This document shows, piece by piece, positions 11,388 to 23,948 of a stretch of 64,000 nt of DNA; position 1 is the stretch's first letter; the number at the start of each line of letters is the position of its first letter. Location: NCBI RefSeq assembly GCF_001619985.1, contig NW_017264196.1:1426001-1490000 (forward strand). Reading direction: 5' to 3'. Both the position numbers and the translations under genes were made by a program. Source of the DNA: Xylona heveae TC161. Its lineage: Eukaryota; Ascomycota; Xylonomycetes; Xylonales; Xylonaceae. The notes below the pieces were generated by a model. It did not search any database. It had not been told where the DNA came from and was given only the letters and a program-made list of their open reading frames with translations.

Positions 11388-13270
11388 CTTTGCGCATTCT
11401 GTATATGAGTGATACCAGGAAAGGGTTTGTGGGAGTGTCGAGGCGAAGAAAAGGAGTTTGTCACTGCAGTCAGGAACAATGCAGGGATGTTTCAGTTTGA
11501 TGTTTTTATTTCGCAGAAAAAATACCAAGTTTCCAGTTATTTTCAAAAAAGTTGTTCTTCAGTTTGGATATCCAATAAGCTATAAAAAAAATAGTATGTC
11601 AAATCAGGTACATGGATCCCAAAGTCTTCCTGCGAGGTACAACATCCTTCCCAGATAAAATGATATAAAAATCTCAAAGAGTTCATACAGAACAGATACT
11701 TCTACTCCCTAATGTTCTCTCCTTATTTCAGGCTCTATCCACTCCTCATTGACAAGGAAGAGCCACCAACGGTGAGTTTCAACATCCACTTGTCGGTCCA
11801 TGGATCAAATTATTCACCTGTGAGACTCCTACCACAGAGAGAGATCCAAGCAAAGTTCGAGATTGAAAATAGTCTCTTACATCAACTTATTTCCATATTA
11901 AAACCCAACCCAACGGACAGTCAAAACCGTTTTGAAAGCGAACGCTTTCAGCTAACCAAGGAAATTTTTCTAGTAGTTGAGAGGCGAACAAGATCTGAAC
12001 AGAAGAAAGTTGACTGTAGATAACGATGCTCAGACACTCTCTCTGTAAATTAAACTCGTCCCACAAGCTAACTCGTTTCTAGGATCGCGATAGCTTTTGT
12101 ATCTGCTAACGGAAGCAGACGCCTTGCAACAGACCTAATCCGGGATGCGCAGGCTCTGCATCACTCCTATGGTGCAAATTAGACCAATGGCGCAGTCGGA
12201 CAAAAGTAAAAGATATCACTCCTATGACAGGCCTCTTGCCGTCCTGATTATGTTTCAAGTGATTGGATCGAAAAGTTTTGATGCTCGTGTCAAGACATAA
12301 ATTGCTGACAGCGGAGTATCCAATATGCAAGAAACGACCGCGTTCATGGCGAAGCGTTTGACCTGTAGGGAAAAGGCTCGTCGTGCATTCGAATGATGAC
12401 GATAGAGATGTAACAACTTGCTAAATAGCTGGTAAGCAATATATCTTGCTCTCTTCCACGTCTATATCGGATGGTTATGAATTTTATCTTTTTCAAGTCA
12501 ATCTTGCCATTTTAAATTGAGTCCACGGAAGAGAAACAGCGAAGGGTAAAGTGTGATATATGTGTAGCTGATGATAAAAACTCTTGGGTATTTTAAAAGG
12601 CGAGGATATTATAGACAGTCCAGATGTTCTTGTATTCTTCGTCCTTGATTTCTTTGAGGAGAGTTAATAGTGCATGTAGTTGTTCCCTTTATCAATGATA
12701 AGTCTGTATTGTCCGCCATTGGTTTGATCAATGGGCTGCTTCAAAAGAACCCAAGTCAAGAAAGAGAAAACGGGAGAGAAAGAGATATTTATACATCTTG
12801 CTGCTTGCCCTGCATGGTGGGTTTGTCCTTCACGATCAACCGGCTAATATTTGAATTCACAAGAGCGAATATTCCGCAGTCAATCTTCCTCCTTAACCAC
12901 GAAGGATGAATAGCGTAAGTGTAGGGTAATTTATCAACGGGTAAAGAGGCGGATAGACATATGAATATGAGTGAATGGATATGTTATAATGACATGGAAC
13001 AGAGACAGCACACCTTACAGGTAACCAGGAAACATAGATCTTTTCAAAATTAAAATTGCACGTCTAATGTACGGTGATGACTAGACAACATAAGTGCAAT
13101 GCGTGAGAGAAGAAAAAAGGGCGGAACGTTATGTATTCCAAAATGCGAGAATAAGAGAAAAAAAGGGGGGAACCACAATGAGAGCCCCAACTCCAGGGCT
13201 TGAATTCTATGCCATGCTGATTATACGCAAATCCTTACAACGCTCCGATATTCTTTGAAACTTTTTACAT
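11388..13270. other. 1.9 kb intergenic, no secure gene
   Basis: AT-rich DNA between the MGMT-family gene and the convergent gel gene. A 103-codon plus-strand frame at 11712-12023 has an amphipathic-looking second half (Glu/Leu/Gln-rich) but no family match I know. It might be a small exon or chance. A 12-base sequence ATCACTCCTATG occurs twice, near 12160 and 12216. I see nothing else. Confidence 0.4.
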
Positions 13271-14928
13271 CTACAACAGAGTAGCACCAAAGAAGGTCGA
13301 GGCCAAGACGACCAGACCGCAGACGAGAGGAGCAAAGTTCGACTCGGGAGCCCGTAGAGAAGCAGCAGCGCTCTTTGGGGTAGAGCTGCTGCTGCCGCTT
13401 GCAGAGGCATTCTTGGAAGTGCCGGTAGCGACAGCAGTGACCTTGCCAGAGCCAGCAGTGGCGGTGCCGCTGCTCTGGGTACCAGCCCACTGAGAGCCAG
13501 AGCCATCAAGACCGGGGCCTTTGCCAGCACCATTGGTCATGTACTTCTTGGCCGGCGCGGGGATGGCGGGAAGATCATTATTGTCAACGTCCCAAGTGGA
13601 TGACTTGGAGGGGCACTGGCTGGCGGAGCCGCTGCTCTTGTAGCCACCATCGCCGCTGGGGTTGGTGGTGTTGGCAAAAGCGTTCTTAAGAGCAGTGAAG
13701 TCGTCCTTCTCAGTGATTTGGTTTCCACTAATCGTGACCAGACCGTAGCCGTTATCTTCCTCAGCGTACTCATAGACCAGACCACCGGAGTAGACGCTGG
13801 TCATCTCCGTGTTGTAGAGGGCGGCAACTTCCTGGAATTGACGCTTGTTGGTGATGCAACCGTACTCAGAGAGGCTAAGTTTCCGCTTCGTTAGTGGACT
13901 CTGTCCCACACACACAAGATAGAAACTGAGGGGATTATGTGATTTATTTGGGGTTTTCTGAGAAGGGAGAAGAAGGAGAGATGGGTTGTTTGCAAAGGAA
14001 GTTTAGGGGCTGACTTACAAAATTGGCAAGCTGTAGTTGCTGAACTTTTGAACCTTGATGTTCCAACCAGAGGTGGTGAATGAGGAAGGGTCACACCAGG
14101 AGTAGTCGTTGAAGGCAAAGAAGTCGCTGCGCTCGTCATCGGTACCGCAGTTCATGTACGCTGCCATTTCATAACGGTTCGACTCAACGTCAGCAGCGGA
14201 ATAACCGACGGGGATCTGACGGTAGCCGCGGCTGCCAATATATTGTCTCATGTCACGGGTGACAGCTTTGACGTAGGGAGCAGCAGTAGTAGTGTTGTCG
14301 CTGTTGATGACTTCATTTCCGGAGAAGAAGGCAAGCGTGTTGTTGTACTTTGCGAAGGCGTCAATGGTCGCGAAGACGCTTTGCAGATAGACATCGTTGT
14401 ACGACTCCTTGGGTGAAGCACGGTTAAGAGAGTACTTAGGCGTGTTGACGTCAAGGACGAGGTAAATGCCTGCCTGAGCAAGCTGGTTCATGCAGTCATC
14501 ATGATCGGCAGTGTTGTCGACAGTGTAAACACGGACGGTGTTGATGCCAAGCTTTGTGAATTCAGCAATGTCACGCTTGCAGCTATCAGCGTCGGCAATG
14601 GGGTCGGCGACCTGAGAAGAGCCACCTAAAGACAACCAATCAGCGGAACTTTTCGGATGGATGGACTAGGGTAAGCTATTTCCTTACCAGGTTGATAATC
14701 AACACCGCGGATGTAGAAACGGTCGTTGCCGGCGAAGAAGGCTGGAAAAATGGAGTTAGCCGTCTGTCTTCAATTCTCTAATTTTTTTTGCTCGTCGGAA
14801 TAGAGCGTACCGTTGCCCTTGACGCTAACAGACTGCAACTGGCTGTCTCTGGGAGCCAGGGGAGTGACAGCCGCCAAGGCGGTGGAAGCAACGGAAAGGG
14901 CAGCAGCCAACGCTGAGACAGTCTTCAT
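13271..14928 (-). CDS. gel: GPI-anchored beta-1,3-glucanosyltransferase, GH72 (Gel/Gas family)
   Basis: Four exons (14928-14811, 14741-14688, 14625-14019, 13874-13271) give 460 residues. An N-terminal signal peptide (KTVSALAAALSVASTALA) is followed by the GH72 start FFAGNDRFYIRGVDYQPG. The general acid/base Glu is in FFSGNEVIN and the nucleophile Glu in LSEYGC. The C-terminus is a Ser/Gly/Ala-rich linker ending in a hydrophobic GPI-addition signal (LVCGLVVLASTFFGATLL). There is no Cys-rich CBM43/X8 module, so it belongs with Gel1/Gel2/Gel5-type rather than Gel4-type enzymes. It should cut and rejoin beta-1,3-glucan chains in the cell wall. The phases of all three introns fit. The purine-rich plus strand at 15172-15243 is a CT-tract on its own sense strand, as in strong fungal promoters. 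Which Gel paralogue it is remains open. Confidence 0.95.
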
Positions 14929-16964
14929 CTTGGAGAAATGCAAAGTTGGGAGCCAAAAATGGAAAGAAGATTTAAAATTTGTTATTAGGCGGGCTTGCGA
15001 ACGATTGACGAAGTAAAAGTGGAAGAGTCTCGAAAGAGTGAGAGACTGCTGTTGGAAAGCACCGACGAGGTGTGCAATCAAGAAAATGTGTTTCGGTCAA
15101 AATAAAGAACAAAAAGAAAATCAACCACAAACGAGTGATGGTTGCTCGAGCGAGAGGAGAATTGTGGGAGGAATGAAGAAGAGGAGAAAAGAGAAGATGA
15201 GGAAAGAACAGAAGAAGAAGGAGAAAGAGGAGGAGAGGGAGATTTTGGGCAAGAAAAAGGGTCAAGCTAGAGAGCATAAGATGTGGGAGGAGATACGGGT
15301 TAGGACTGTTAGCGGCCAGGAACCGCGCGTTCGTGCGTCTTGGGGTGGGAGGATTGGCCGGGTAGGCGACGAATTAGGAAAGAACGATGGGACGATGGGG
15401 AAAGAGCGAACGCACCCTGACGCTACTGTATGGATTAGGGGGGAAATTGATCCTCAAATCACTCTCGCTCTTCCTCACCCGCCAAGGGCACTAACAGTAG
15501 TCGCTCTGAATGCGCTTTTCCCGTTGGCAGATCAGAATTATACTCCTGGATCTCAAACACTCTTGATGCATCTTTTCCCGCCCTGTCGACCCACCCTAAG
15601 CTGGGAGAATTGCTTCTCTCCAAATCGTGGCCACCCAACCCCGTACTTCTCATCGTATGGTGTTGCCCGCATTAACGAGATGAAGCATGTGTCAGGAGGA
15701 TGATTCAACATATAGGTACTTCACGAGGGGACGGAGTACTCCTCCGAGTTCTCTTTGACCTGCCATAAGGATCTATTTGTGTCGATCGCTCTCAAGCATG
15801 GACTGACATAACGTATTTTGACTACACCCCACCTACACTGGCCCAGGCTACCCGCCAAGATCTACCACATATTTGAGGACGTATGAATACCAAGTACGTC
15901 AGATGTTGGTGCATGCGTCCTGGACAGATTTTTTTTGCAATTAACTTCAGAAAAGAAGCACCTGCTACTGGGTATTGAGTTAATTTGAAAAGTTCAAGTC
16001 GAATGCGAAATTGACAGGGTACAGGTCGGTTGGATGGTGCCTTGCCTTTTCTGGGCAAAGCGTTCCCACGACAACTCAGGAACAGGACAAAGTTGGGCGT
16101 TTTGGTGGTGGCTGTGTGCCGCCAGGTACGGTACGTATTCCGTATTCTCTGGTACGAGCCGCAAAGTGGCGCTTTCCAAATTTAGCTCCTTCGACAACCC
16201 TGACCCTCTGATGTTCTTTCTTCTCATCTTTGTGCGAAGGAAACTCTGAGAAATGGACCGATTCCGAGACGAGTGCCAAGAGTTGAAGATTGCACGTCGT
16301 CAATCTGTCCTTGGCCCGAGTTTCTGCTAAATAAGATATTCATTACGGGAACGTCTTTCAACATCAAGATGATTGCGATACATAAGGTACCTTTGTAGAT
16401 TGGGGGTATATGCACGGGGTTTTCGGGTTTTCGTCTAGAACAATCTTCTCGAGGTGGCTGCCATGCATTCCTTCGCAGCCAAAAACACCCCATGCCCCAG
16501 CCACGCACGCCGCAACCGTTTTGAGAGTGTGAGACATGCCGAAGTAACACGTTCTCAGCCGAATGGGAACCCCAGGTATGTGGGGCCAAATGTGAAACCA
16601 TCAACACTCCATTCCAGAATGACGGAGATGATCCGTGATGCGGTACCCTAGAGCAGCATTTACGGGTATTTGCTGAGAAGGGGAAAAGAACAAGCAAGAT
16701 TTGAAACAGATTCAAAGAAGACCTGTTCCGAAGATCTGTTCAGCATGTCATCTTATTGAGGGGATGCTGTCGTCTGAAAGCCAATAGAGTATATTTCTGT
16801 ACAGCGACACGCTTCGCTCCTTGCGCGCGCAAAAGGTTTGGTCCTGACAACGACTCGGGCAAAAACGCCGCCAAACTCCAATCGCTCACTGCCATGACAC
16901 TATGCAGATCAGATACCATGGATAAAAGCGCAACAAGCCAAAACCAGCCCACAAAAAAAAATAA
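14929..16964. other. Upstream region of gel and 3' flank of bzz1
   Basis: Two kilobases between two minus-strand genes. Plus-strand frames at 15038-15703 (221 codons) and minus-strand frames near 16224-16715 (163 codons) are long but lack domain signatures; the first is driven by the purine tract. Motifs such as ACGGAGTACTCC (15731-15742) and GGTACGGTACG (near 16124) occur. I see no gene. Confidence 0.45.
15172..15243 (-). promoter_or_regulatory. Pyrimidine tract upstream of gel
   Basis: On the gel sense strand this is a long C/T-rich tract about 245-315 bases before the start codon. Such tracts are common near transcription starts of highly expressed fungal genes. The link to gel is inference from position and strand. 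Confidence 0.45.
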
Positions 16965-19568
16965 TCAAGGTACGTCTTGGATATAGTTCGCCGGCACGCT
17001 CCTGACTTGTCCTCCTCGCTCCACCTCTGCCCATCCATCACCTGCATCGCGTGTGATGCAGACGAAGCGATCACCCTCAGACATATTCCACTCCGCGTCG
17101 CTGCGCGCTTCGTAGTCGTATATTGCCTCTACATATTTGAGCTTCTTGGCGCCTCGCTTGGGTGCTACGGCCGGTCCCTTTTTCTTACCCGGGGCCACGA
17201 AGCTGCCAGCAAGAGAAGTAGACGAATCCGAAAAGTTGGAAGCCGGTCGATCGACAGAAAGTGTTGTTGCAGATTGCAGCTCAACATAAGAGGCAGGCAC
17301 CAGCCCTACCTGGGCGCTATGTCGCACTCGCATCCAACCCGAGCCATCTGCAAGCAAACGTCAGCGTGCGCCAACATGAATTTGGTGTCTCATTATTTAA
17401 CTGATATCGCTTACCGTCAGGTTCCACCGCCGTAATAGCTTCATCCTCCTCTACAGTGATTTCACCTTCACCGTTGGCCTGATAAGTATAGAGCATCTTT
17501 CCGCGCTGCTCGCCGGGCTGAAGAGCATCGGTGCCAGCTTCGTCGCCCGTGCTACCGACATATTGTGTAGGAGGTGGTGCAAGGACTCGGTGCTTGCGTA
17601 CCGTATTGGATTGCGTGATGGTCGGCTTGATAGTGCCACTTCGCTCTGGCACTGATTCCTCAGTGGGTGTCCATGCCCCGGACATAGATCGATGCGGGCT
17701 TGATGCATATCCTGAGCTGAGCGAGTTCATGGTGTTCGTACGACTAAGCTTGGGCCCCTCGCCACCGTCGGCGCTCGCTGGTATCTCCACGTGTGACGCC
17801 CGAGCAGCTTCTTGCCGCTCATTCTTTAACTTTTTCCGTTCTTCCTTGCTCTGCTCTCCGGGACAGTCGGCGGGAACCTTCATCTCACACTTGCTATGAC
17901 AGGTGTAACCGCAGTCCCGACAATCAAAACCCTTTGCTGAAAGACCCCAGATGCGCTCCCCGCAAAGGTCGCAATTGGTTGGTATCTTGAATGTCTGAGA
18001 CTTGAAATTGTGGCTGCTCGCGCCCAGTGTGAGGTCACCCACCACGGCGGTAATAGTTGCCACTTCCACTTCCGCGGTTATGCGCTTGTGATCAATCTGG
18101 TTCAATTGTTCTTGCATAGCGAACAGGTTTCGCACCATCTCAATCTCATCCCGCTTGTCCTTGCCCTCCCTGATATTTTGCCGGATACGCTTCAGAGCTT
18201 CGACTTCTCGGCCAATTCTATCGCCCTCCCGTCTTAGTTCTGACAGCTGCCCTTTGCTCTTGCTCAGAAGGTTCCGTAAAAATGTTTTGGCGTGGTCATC
18301 CACTACCATGGCATCGTCATCGTGCCAGACTGGACTCGGCTCAAATCCCATGTTTCCAGGCTCTTGCCAGCTGGCAATATTGTGCCTAGCGAACATCAGC
18401 GAGTCCAAGGCGGGATCATTGCGTGGTATCTCCTCGCAAAGATGGTCCATATGTTGTCGACTCCTTGTAAGTGTCGCGGCTTCGAGCTCGGCAGCAAGCG
18501 CCCAGAGTCCATTCATCGTTGTCACGCGAGTTTCGGAGAGGTCTTGTAAACTCTATCCACAATGATTAGCTTTCTCGGCTCCGGAAAAGCTGAAGATGGA
18601 TGGCTTACGTCAAGGAGATTTGGAATGTACTCGTGATAGTACATCTCTTTTTGTTTGTTGGTGACATTGATGGCGATGAGATACGTGTTCTGATGTGGTC
18701 AGTGGCCGGTTTGATGGATCTATGTTTTTTGTCATACCTTGACATTGTTCATGTTCAAGAGTTGTTGTTGGTAAGAATTCTGCGCCTTCGTCTTGCTATG
18801 ATCAAATGAAGACTCGGTCTTCTTTCGCCTGTTCTCGACTTCCTGGCAGGCAGCATCATACGCACCCTTGGACTTTCGTAGATCGGCATATGACACATCC
18901 CTCTCTTTTTCCAGCTTTGCAGCATGTTCGGCATGACGCTTCCGTATTTCGTCATGTCGGTAGGCAAGGAGCTTGATGGGCTCCGCCACTTGAGAAACGA
19001 GGTCGGAAGCAAAGCGGTCGTGCTCAGCCGCTCGGGCTTCCACCGTGGAAAGCTGTGTCGTCCAGGTGGTCAGGGAAGCGCTACATTCACACAGTTTTAT
19101 CAGAAATCAATCTCAGCAATTCTTCAAAATAAAGAAGCCCCGTACCTCTCCAGAGAGCCTGGGGTCATGGTCGGGGTATCTCCGACGCTCAAGCTGCTGA
19201 TTTTCTTCGACTTTTTCTCATAATATCGCTTTGCCAAAGCATTGAGTTTCGCACTGTATTCCTTCTCGATTGCACTTCGTTCGCGATAGAATTGCTGAAT
19301 CTCCTCAAGCCATGCGATGCCGTTCGACACCTAATCAAGCAGTCTTGATTAGCACTTGCGGGAAAGCGCTGTCGTAGATAACCTGGAGTTATAGCATTGA
19401 CAGCGACGTTTCGTTATAACATACCCAGGCATTAACAGGTTTGAAGCCATCCTAGCGAACAAGTCATTCAGATCAGTATTGTATTCCGTGACCAAGAGCC
19501 GGCGTATGGAGGGATCAAGTTACCTTCAGCTCGGCCCCGAACTGGGCCGCCCCCGCAAGCTCCGCCAT
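16965..19568 (-). CDS. bzz1: Actin-regulating F-BAR / C1 / SH3 protein, Bzz1 homologue
   Basis: Seven exons (19568-19524, 19451-19425, 19330-19146, 19080-18738, 18689-18609, 18552-17415, 17347-16965) encode 733 residues. Residues 1 to about 260 form an F-BAR domain starting MAELAGAAQFGAELKDGFKPVNAW. An extended coiled region follows. A C1 zinc-binding domain sits near 409-458 (HNFKS, then CDLCG, CRDCG and CHSKC). A Ser/Pro-rich linker leads to two SH3 domains, near 570-625 and 676-732 (ALYDY-type EAIYDYEA; last motif VPANYIQDV). The domain order and length match yeast Bzz1 (Las17/WASP-binding, endocytic actin patches). Divergent from dbp5, with 770 bp between the start codons. All intron phases restore the frame. 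Confidence 0.95.
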
Positions 19569-20337
19569 TAATAGATATATGTATGACAGACGATATGTAC
19601 TTCCAGAAGGGATGCATTCAGCAGAGGGCCTCGGGAGAAATCACAGGGCGCGAATATTAAACAAGAATGCGATGAGATGATATCTACATAAGTCATACAG
19701 CTGATGTGATGCGACGAATTGGACGTTATTATTGTACGGGGCAGTGGGGGAAGACTACTCCGGTACTTGTCGCGTGTTCGTTGCTTAGGGGAGATTTGAG
19801 GTACTCTTTAGAGACCAGCTGTACCCAACGTGCTTAACCTGGTAGAGAAGGTGTCGTTGATGTACCCCGGGAGAACTTAAGGGTAAGTTCCAGGTCTTCC
19901 CTTTACAAGGGAAACTTGGCTTGAACAGGAACCTTTGACGTATTCCGGAAATTTGTATGGCAGCCCGAACATACCCCCCCAGACCATCAAAAAGTCCCCC
20001 ACCATCGTAGGGCCTAAACTATACAGAGCCTCTCCGCCATCGCGAAAAATCGCCCGCTGTGGATTCCTTTGATTATCTTCAAGGGTTTCTCAACCACCTG
20101 TTCAATTACCCAACCTTCTCCTATTCAATCTTAGAAGGGCTAGAGAGATAAAAATCTCCCTTTTTCGAGTTAGAGAAAGGGTCGCTCTCATTATTTCCCA
20201 AGTTTCTTTCATCAACTCCAAAAGCTCGGACGATCAACACATTCTGGGCCAACCTCATTCCTTCTTCTGCCAACGTCACTTGATTATCGCTTTCATTCTT
20301 ATTTTATCCACCTATATTTACCAGCCGCATATTCATT
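19569..20337. promoter_or_regulatory. Divergent upstream region of bzz1 and dbp5
   Basis: 770 bp between two start codons facing away from each other. The dbp5-proximal 300 bp are pyrimidine-rich (TTCTTCTGCC, TCTCATTATTTCCC) and probably include its transcription start. A run of seven C at 19974-19980 and a TACTCCGGTA motif near 19756-19765 are the only other marks I see. Confidence 0.4.
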
Positions 20338-22133
20338 ATGTCCTCCGAAACCCCCGCCGAAGCGCCCACCTCCGCTTCTCTCGAATCGCGCATCAGCAAG
20401 CCTGAAACAACCTCCAACGGCACTAACCCGTCAGCAGAAGCTTTCGTGCCTGGACAAAGTTCGAGCATAGGTTCCTGGGCAGATGAGACTGCCGAGCCTA
20501 CAGCTACGGCCCCCGCAAAGGAGGAGGAGAAGAAGGCCGACGAGAACAATGTGGAACAGTCCCAAGTCGATGGTGCCACTGAGGGCCGGGGAGGCTCGGA
20601 TCTTCAAGAGCCAGAGTACGATGTTGAGATAAAGTTGAGCGACATGCAAGCCGACCCCAACAATCCTCTCTATTCTATCAAAAGCTTCGAGCAGCTTGGG
20701 TTGTACGTCATTTTCCTTCACTTGCATCATATCCGGTCTTCATTTCTAACAGCGATGTTTCCAAACCCTAGGTCCCCCGAGATCCTCAAGGGCATTTACA
20801 GTATGCGCTTCACTAAGCCTTCCAAGATTCAAGAGCGTGCCCTTCCTTTGCTGCTGGGAAACCCTGCCCAAAACCTGATCGGCCAGTCCCAGTCTGGTAC
20901 TGGCAAGACTGCCGCCTTCGTCTTGAACATGCTCTCTCGAACGGATCTATCGCTACAGGCACCGCAAGCACTCTGCCTGGCACCGAGCCGCGAGCTTGCC
21001 CGTCAGATCCTTGGAGTTGTGCAGACAATGGGAAGCTTTGTTCCGGGTTTGACCACTGCCGCTGCCATTCCAATGGAAGCTGCGCAGCGAGGCAAGAAGG
21101 TAGATGCCCAGATCATTGTTGGAACTCCTGGCACGGTTATGGATATGGTTCGACGGAAACTTTTGGACCCAAGAAATCTCAAAGTCCTTGTGCTTGATGA
21201 AGCCGACAACATGCTTGATCAGCAAGGTCTTGGCGACCAGTGTATCCGAGTGAAGCAGTGAGTGAAGGATTTCTCGCGACCTCTCCGAATGCGAAGTGCG
21301 CTGACAATTTATCACTGCAGCATGTTGCCCAAATCTGCTCAAGTCGTCCTCTTCTCCGCTACATTCCCTGATGTCGTCGTCCAGTACGCCACCAAATTTG
21401 CTCCGAATGCTAACCAGATTACTCTCCGTCATGAAGAGCTCACCGTCGAGGGTATCAAGCAACTGTACCTCGACTGCAATAACGATCAAGACAAGTACGA
21501 TGTGCTTGTCAAACTTTACGGTCTGATGACCATTGGTTCTTCAATCATCTTTGTCAAGGTGAGAACAGGCATCCTTGATCTATAGTCACTTTCTTTACTA
21601 ATGCATTTTCAGCGCCGTGATACTGCACTGGAAATCGAGCGTCGCATGACGGCCGAGGGACACAAAGTTGCTTGTTTGACTGGTGCTTTCGAGGGAACCA
21701 AACGTGATGAAATTTTCGAATTGTTCCGCACTGGCCAGGCGAAGGTTCTTATAACTACGAACGTCCTTGCCCGTGGTATCGATGTTCAGTCCGTCTCTAT
21801 GGTTGTTAATTATGTAGGTCGCTCCATGGCATGACTTGCTAGTCGGATTGCTAACATGGGTCTATCTAGGACGTCCCGGAGCTTCCCAACGGTCAAGGTG
21901 ACCCGCAAACCTATCTCCACCGTATCGGTCGTACTGGACGGTTCGGCCGTGTCGGTGTAGCCATCTCTTTTGTCTCCGACAAGACCAGCTGGAGACGTCT
22001 GGATGAGATTGCGCGATACTTCAACATTTCGCTCACGAAGGTGGATACCAGCGACTGGGATCTGGTCGAGGAGACTGTGAAACGTGTGATCAAAAGCTCA
22101 CGAGCAGGCGCGAACATGAAAATGGATGCCTAA
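20338..22133 (+). CDS. dbp5: DEAD-box ATP-dependent RNA helicase Dbp5 (mRNA export)
   Basis: Five exons (20338-20702, 20772-21257, 21321-21558, 21613-21813, 21870-22133) give 517 residues. The first ~105 residues are an acidic, Ser/Thr/Glu-rich extension. The helicase core follows: Q motif (RFTKPSKIQ), motif I SQSGTGKT, motif Ia PSRELA, GG/GTPGT, motif [10 protein letters not shown], motif III FSAT, motif [11 protein letters not shown] and motif [13 protein letters not shown]. The VELSD-like [15 protein letters not shown] segment before the core and the C-terminus [15 protein letters not shown] are typical of Dbp5/DDX19. This helicase remodels mRNPs at the cytoplasmic side of the nuclear pore with Gle1 and InsP6. 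All four intron phases fit. Confidence 0.96.
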
Positions 22134-23948
22134 ACGTCCCCCAATAGCGCTGATGCTCATTACCGTTCCTTTTCCATCTCCGTTTCCCTGCTATCCTTAC
22201 GACGCCGCGATACCTACACTAAAATATTTGACGAAAATGGACCTTTACCGAGCCATGTCGATTACCTTCTCCATTCATCATCTTTGTTACCCAAAAGGCT
22301 TTGTTCTTCTTCCTATTTTCCTGCATAGGTTTGAAATTTTCTCATTTCAGATATTTTCCATAGAGTATTGATAAGGCTCAGAGCTAAATTTATGTGGAAA
22401 AGCGATTGAATTCATATCCCCAACTCCAGAACTTTTTCCTACGTGAAACTAGTCAATGACAATGGTGGCTAAAGGGCCTTTTCAGATAATAAGGGCGGGG
22501 AAATCAGTGATGTGGCGTTGAGTGTACCCTGCCTGTAGCGAGGAGGAATTGCTTGTCGACGTTACTGGACAAGAGCCATGTTTCCACGACCTACAATATC
22601 AACGGTAGCCATGGCATTTTAATTTTAGGTAGGTTACATCATGGTAAACTCATACAATGGGCCCCGTCTTCCGGGAGCTAGCGCGGCCTCTCCGAAGCCC
22701 AGCCACGGACTTGTGATACTTTTCTCGAATTTCTTACATGAGGCATTTGAATTAATCAATGCCATTTTCTCGGGGCGAATCGCTTTGTATCTGTTGATGC
22801 GACAGTCCCAAGTGTCTGTTTGGATAGATCATCCATATTACTTCCTCTTGGAACACTTAACCAGGCCCGCCTTCCGTGAAGATCGACACGGACCCCGGAA
22901 GCCTCGTCTGCAGCACCCCAACGTTTGCCTGTCCTTTCCGTCTTCTGCCAGATGCAAATTCAAAATAAGCTCAAGAGGACTAGCTTTATCGAGATGGCAG
23001 ACTCGGTCCCGTCGACCGAGCTGGGACAGATCCCACTCGCCATGAGGAAAGTGTGACGGAAGATCACATCATCACGTGACAGCACCTTATTATCCTTGCC
23101 AGTGATGTAATTTTGCGGCTCATTTTCATTAAATTTTTGGAGAGCTCTTGGCTGTTTTACTAGCTAGCAAGTCGCCACTGTTCCCACGTTGTGGAATTGG
23201 ACACAAGGTTTCTTTACAACTCGTAGGTAATGCAGTGATAGCGCTCTTTGAACCAAATTCTCGACGTGCCAGATTCTGTTGAATTATGAGTGGCACACCG
23301 ATTGTGTCGAGAACCGTCTGCTTACGTGGAGCCCGTCTCAATGGTACTCTCTCACAGCGGGAAGACGAGGAGAGGAGAAGGGAGAAATGGGGCACCTTTC
23401 TCCTATAGGCGGATCCACTTGAGATCAATGAGGCGGCGGCGGCAATTGGTGGCTCGATAGCCGTCACCACAGACAGCCAGGGACAAGGGGAACGAAACAA
23501 TTTCGCAGTTGGTGGATACAGCTACGTCTGGATTAGGTCGTGGTGCCTGTTCGTCTCCATCGCACGCCTTGGACACCCCACGCACGTAAAACGCATCTGC
23601 CGTGTGTTTGGTTCATACAATAGTGGACTCCTTTGGGTCGTCTCGTCGCAAGGGGAAACGATGTCATGAGTGTGCCCCTCCCTCCTTCGGGCGATTATTA
23701 TTCACTAGACTTGTTAAGCGATCCAATCATTCGGCCAAGTAGGTCCGATAGCAGATTACAGCTTGAGTACCTTCGTACATCATAGCCCCACCATTTTGAT
23801 GACCTATCGCTCCCACCGTCCTTTTCTTCCCACACCCTCCCCCCACGTCACGCCTCTCTCTTCCCTTTTTCTACCCTCACCTCCCCGTCCTTCGAGATTC
23901 CTTTCTTTCCCCATCTTCATTCATCAGGTTCCTTAGACATCTATCATC
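22134..23948. other. 1.8 kb intergenic between dbp5 and transketolase
   Basis: The first part should be the dbp5 3' UTR. The middle contains overlapping frames on both strands (for example 22641-23045 plus, 23129-23500 minus) without coding character. The last ~140 bp are the transketolase promoter, listed separately. No other feature seen. Confidence 0.45.
23811..23925 (+). promoter_or_regulatory. CT-rich core promoter / leader of transketolase
   Basis: A strongly pyrimidine-rich stretch ends about 25 bases before the transketolase ATG. It includes CACGTCAC and several CCTTTCTTTCC-type runs, as usual for highly expressed fungal metabolic genes. Confidence 0.5.

Noticed and set aside
11712-12023. 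103-codon plus-strand frame downstream of the MGMT-family gene
   Set aside because: Some helix-like character but no splice partners, promoter or family match; mentioned only in the intergenic entry.
12183-12260. tRNA-like A box (TGGCGCAGTCGGA)
   Set aside because: No B box with correct spacing and no cloverleaf could be drawn.
14453-14462. TGACGTCA inside gel
   Set aside because: Within a conserved coding exon, so probably coincidental and not counted as a regulatory site.
15038-15703. 221-codon plus-strand frame upstream of gel
   Set aside because: Its Lys/Glu-rich middle is produced by the purine tract; the rest has no coding character and lies in the gel promoter.
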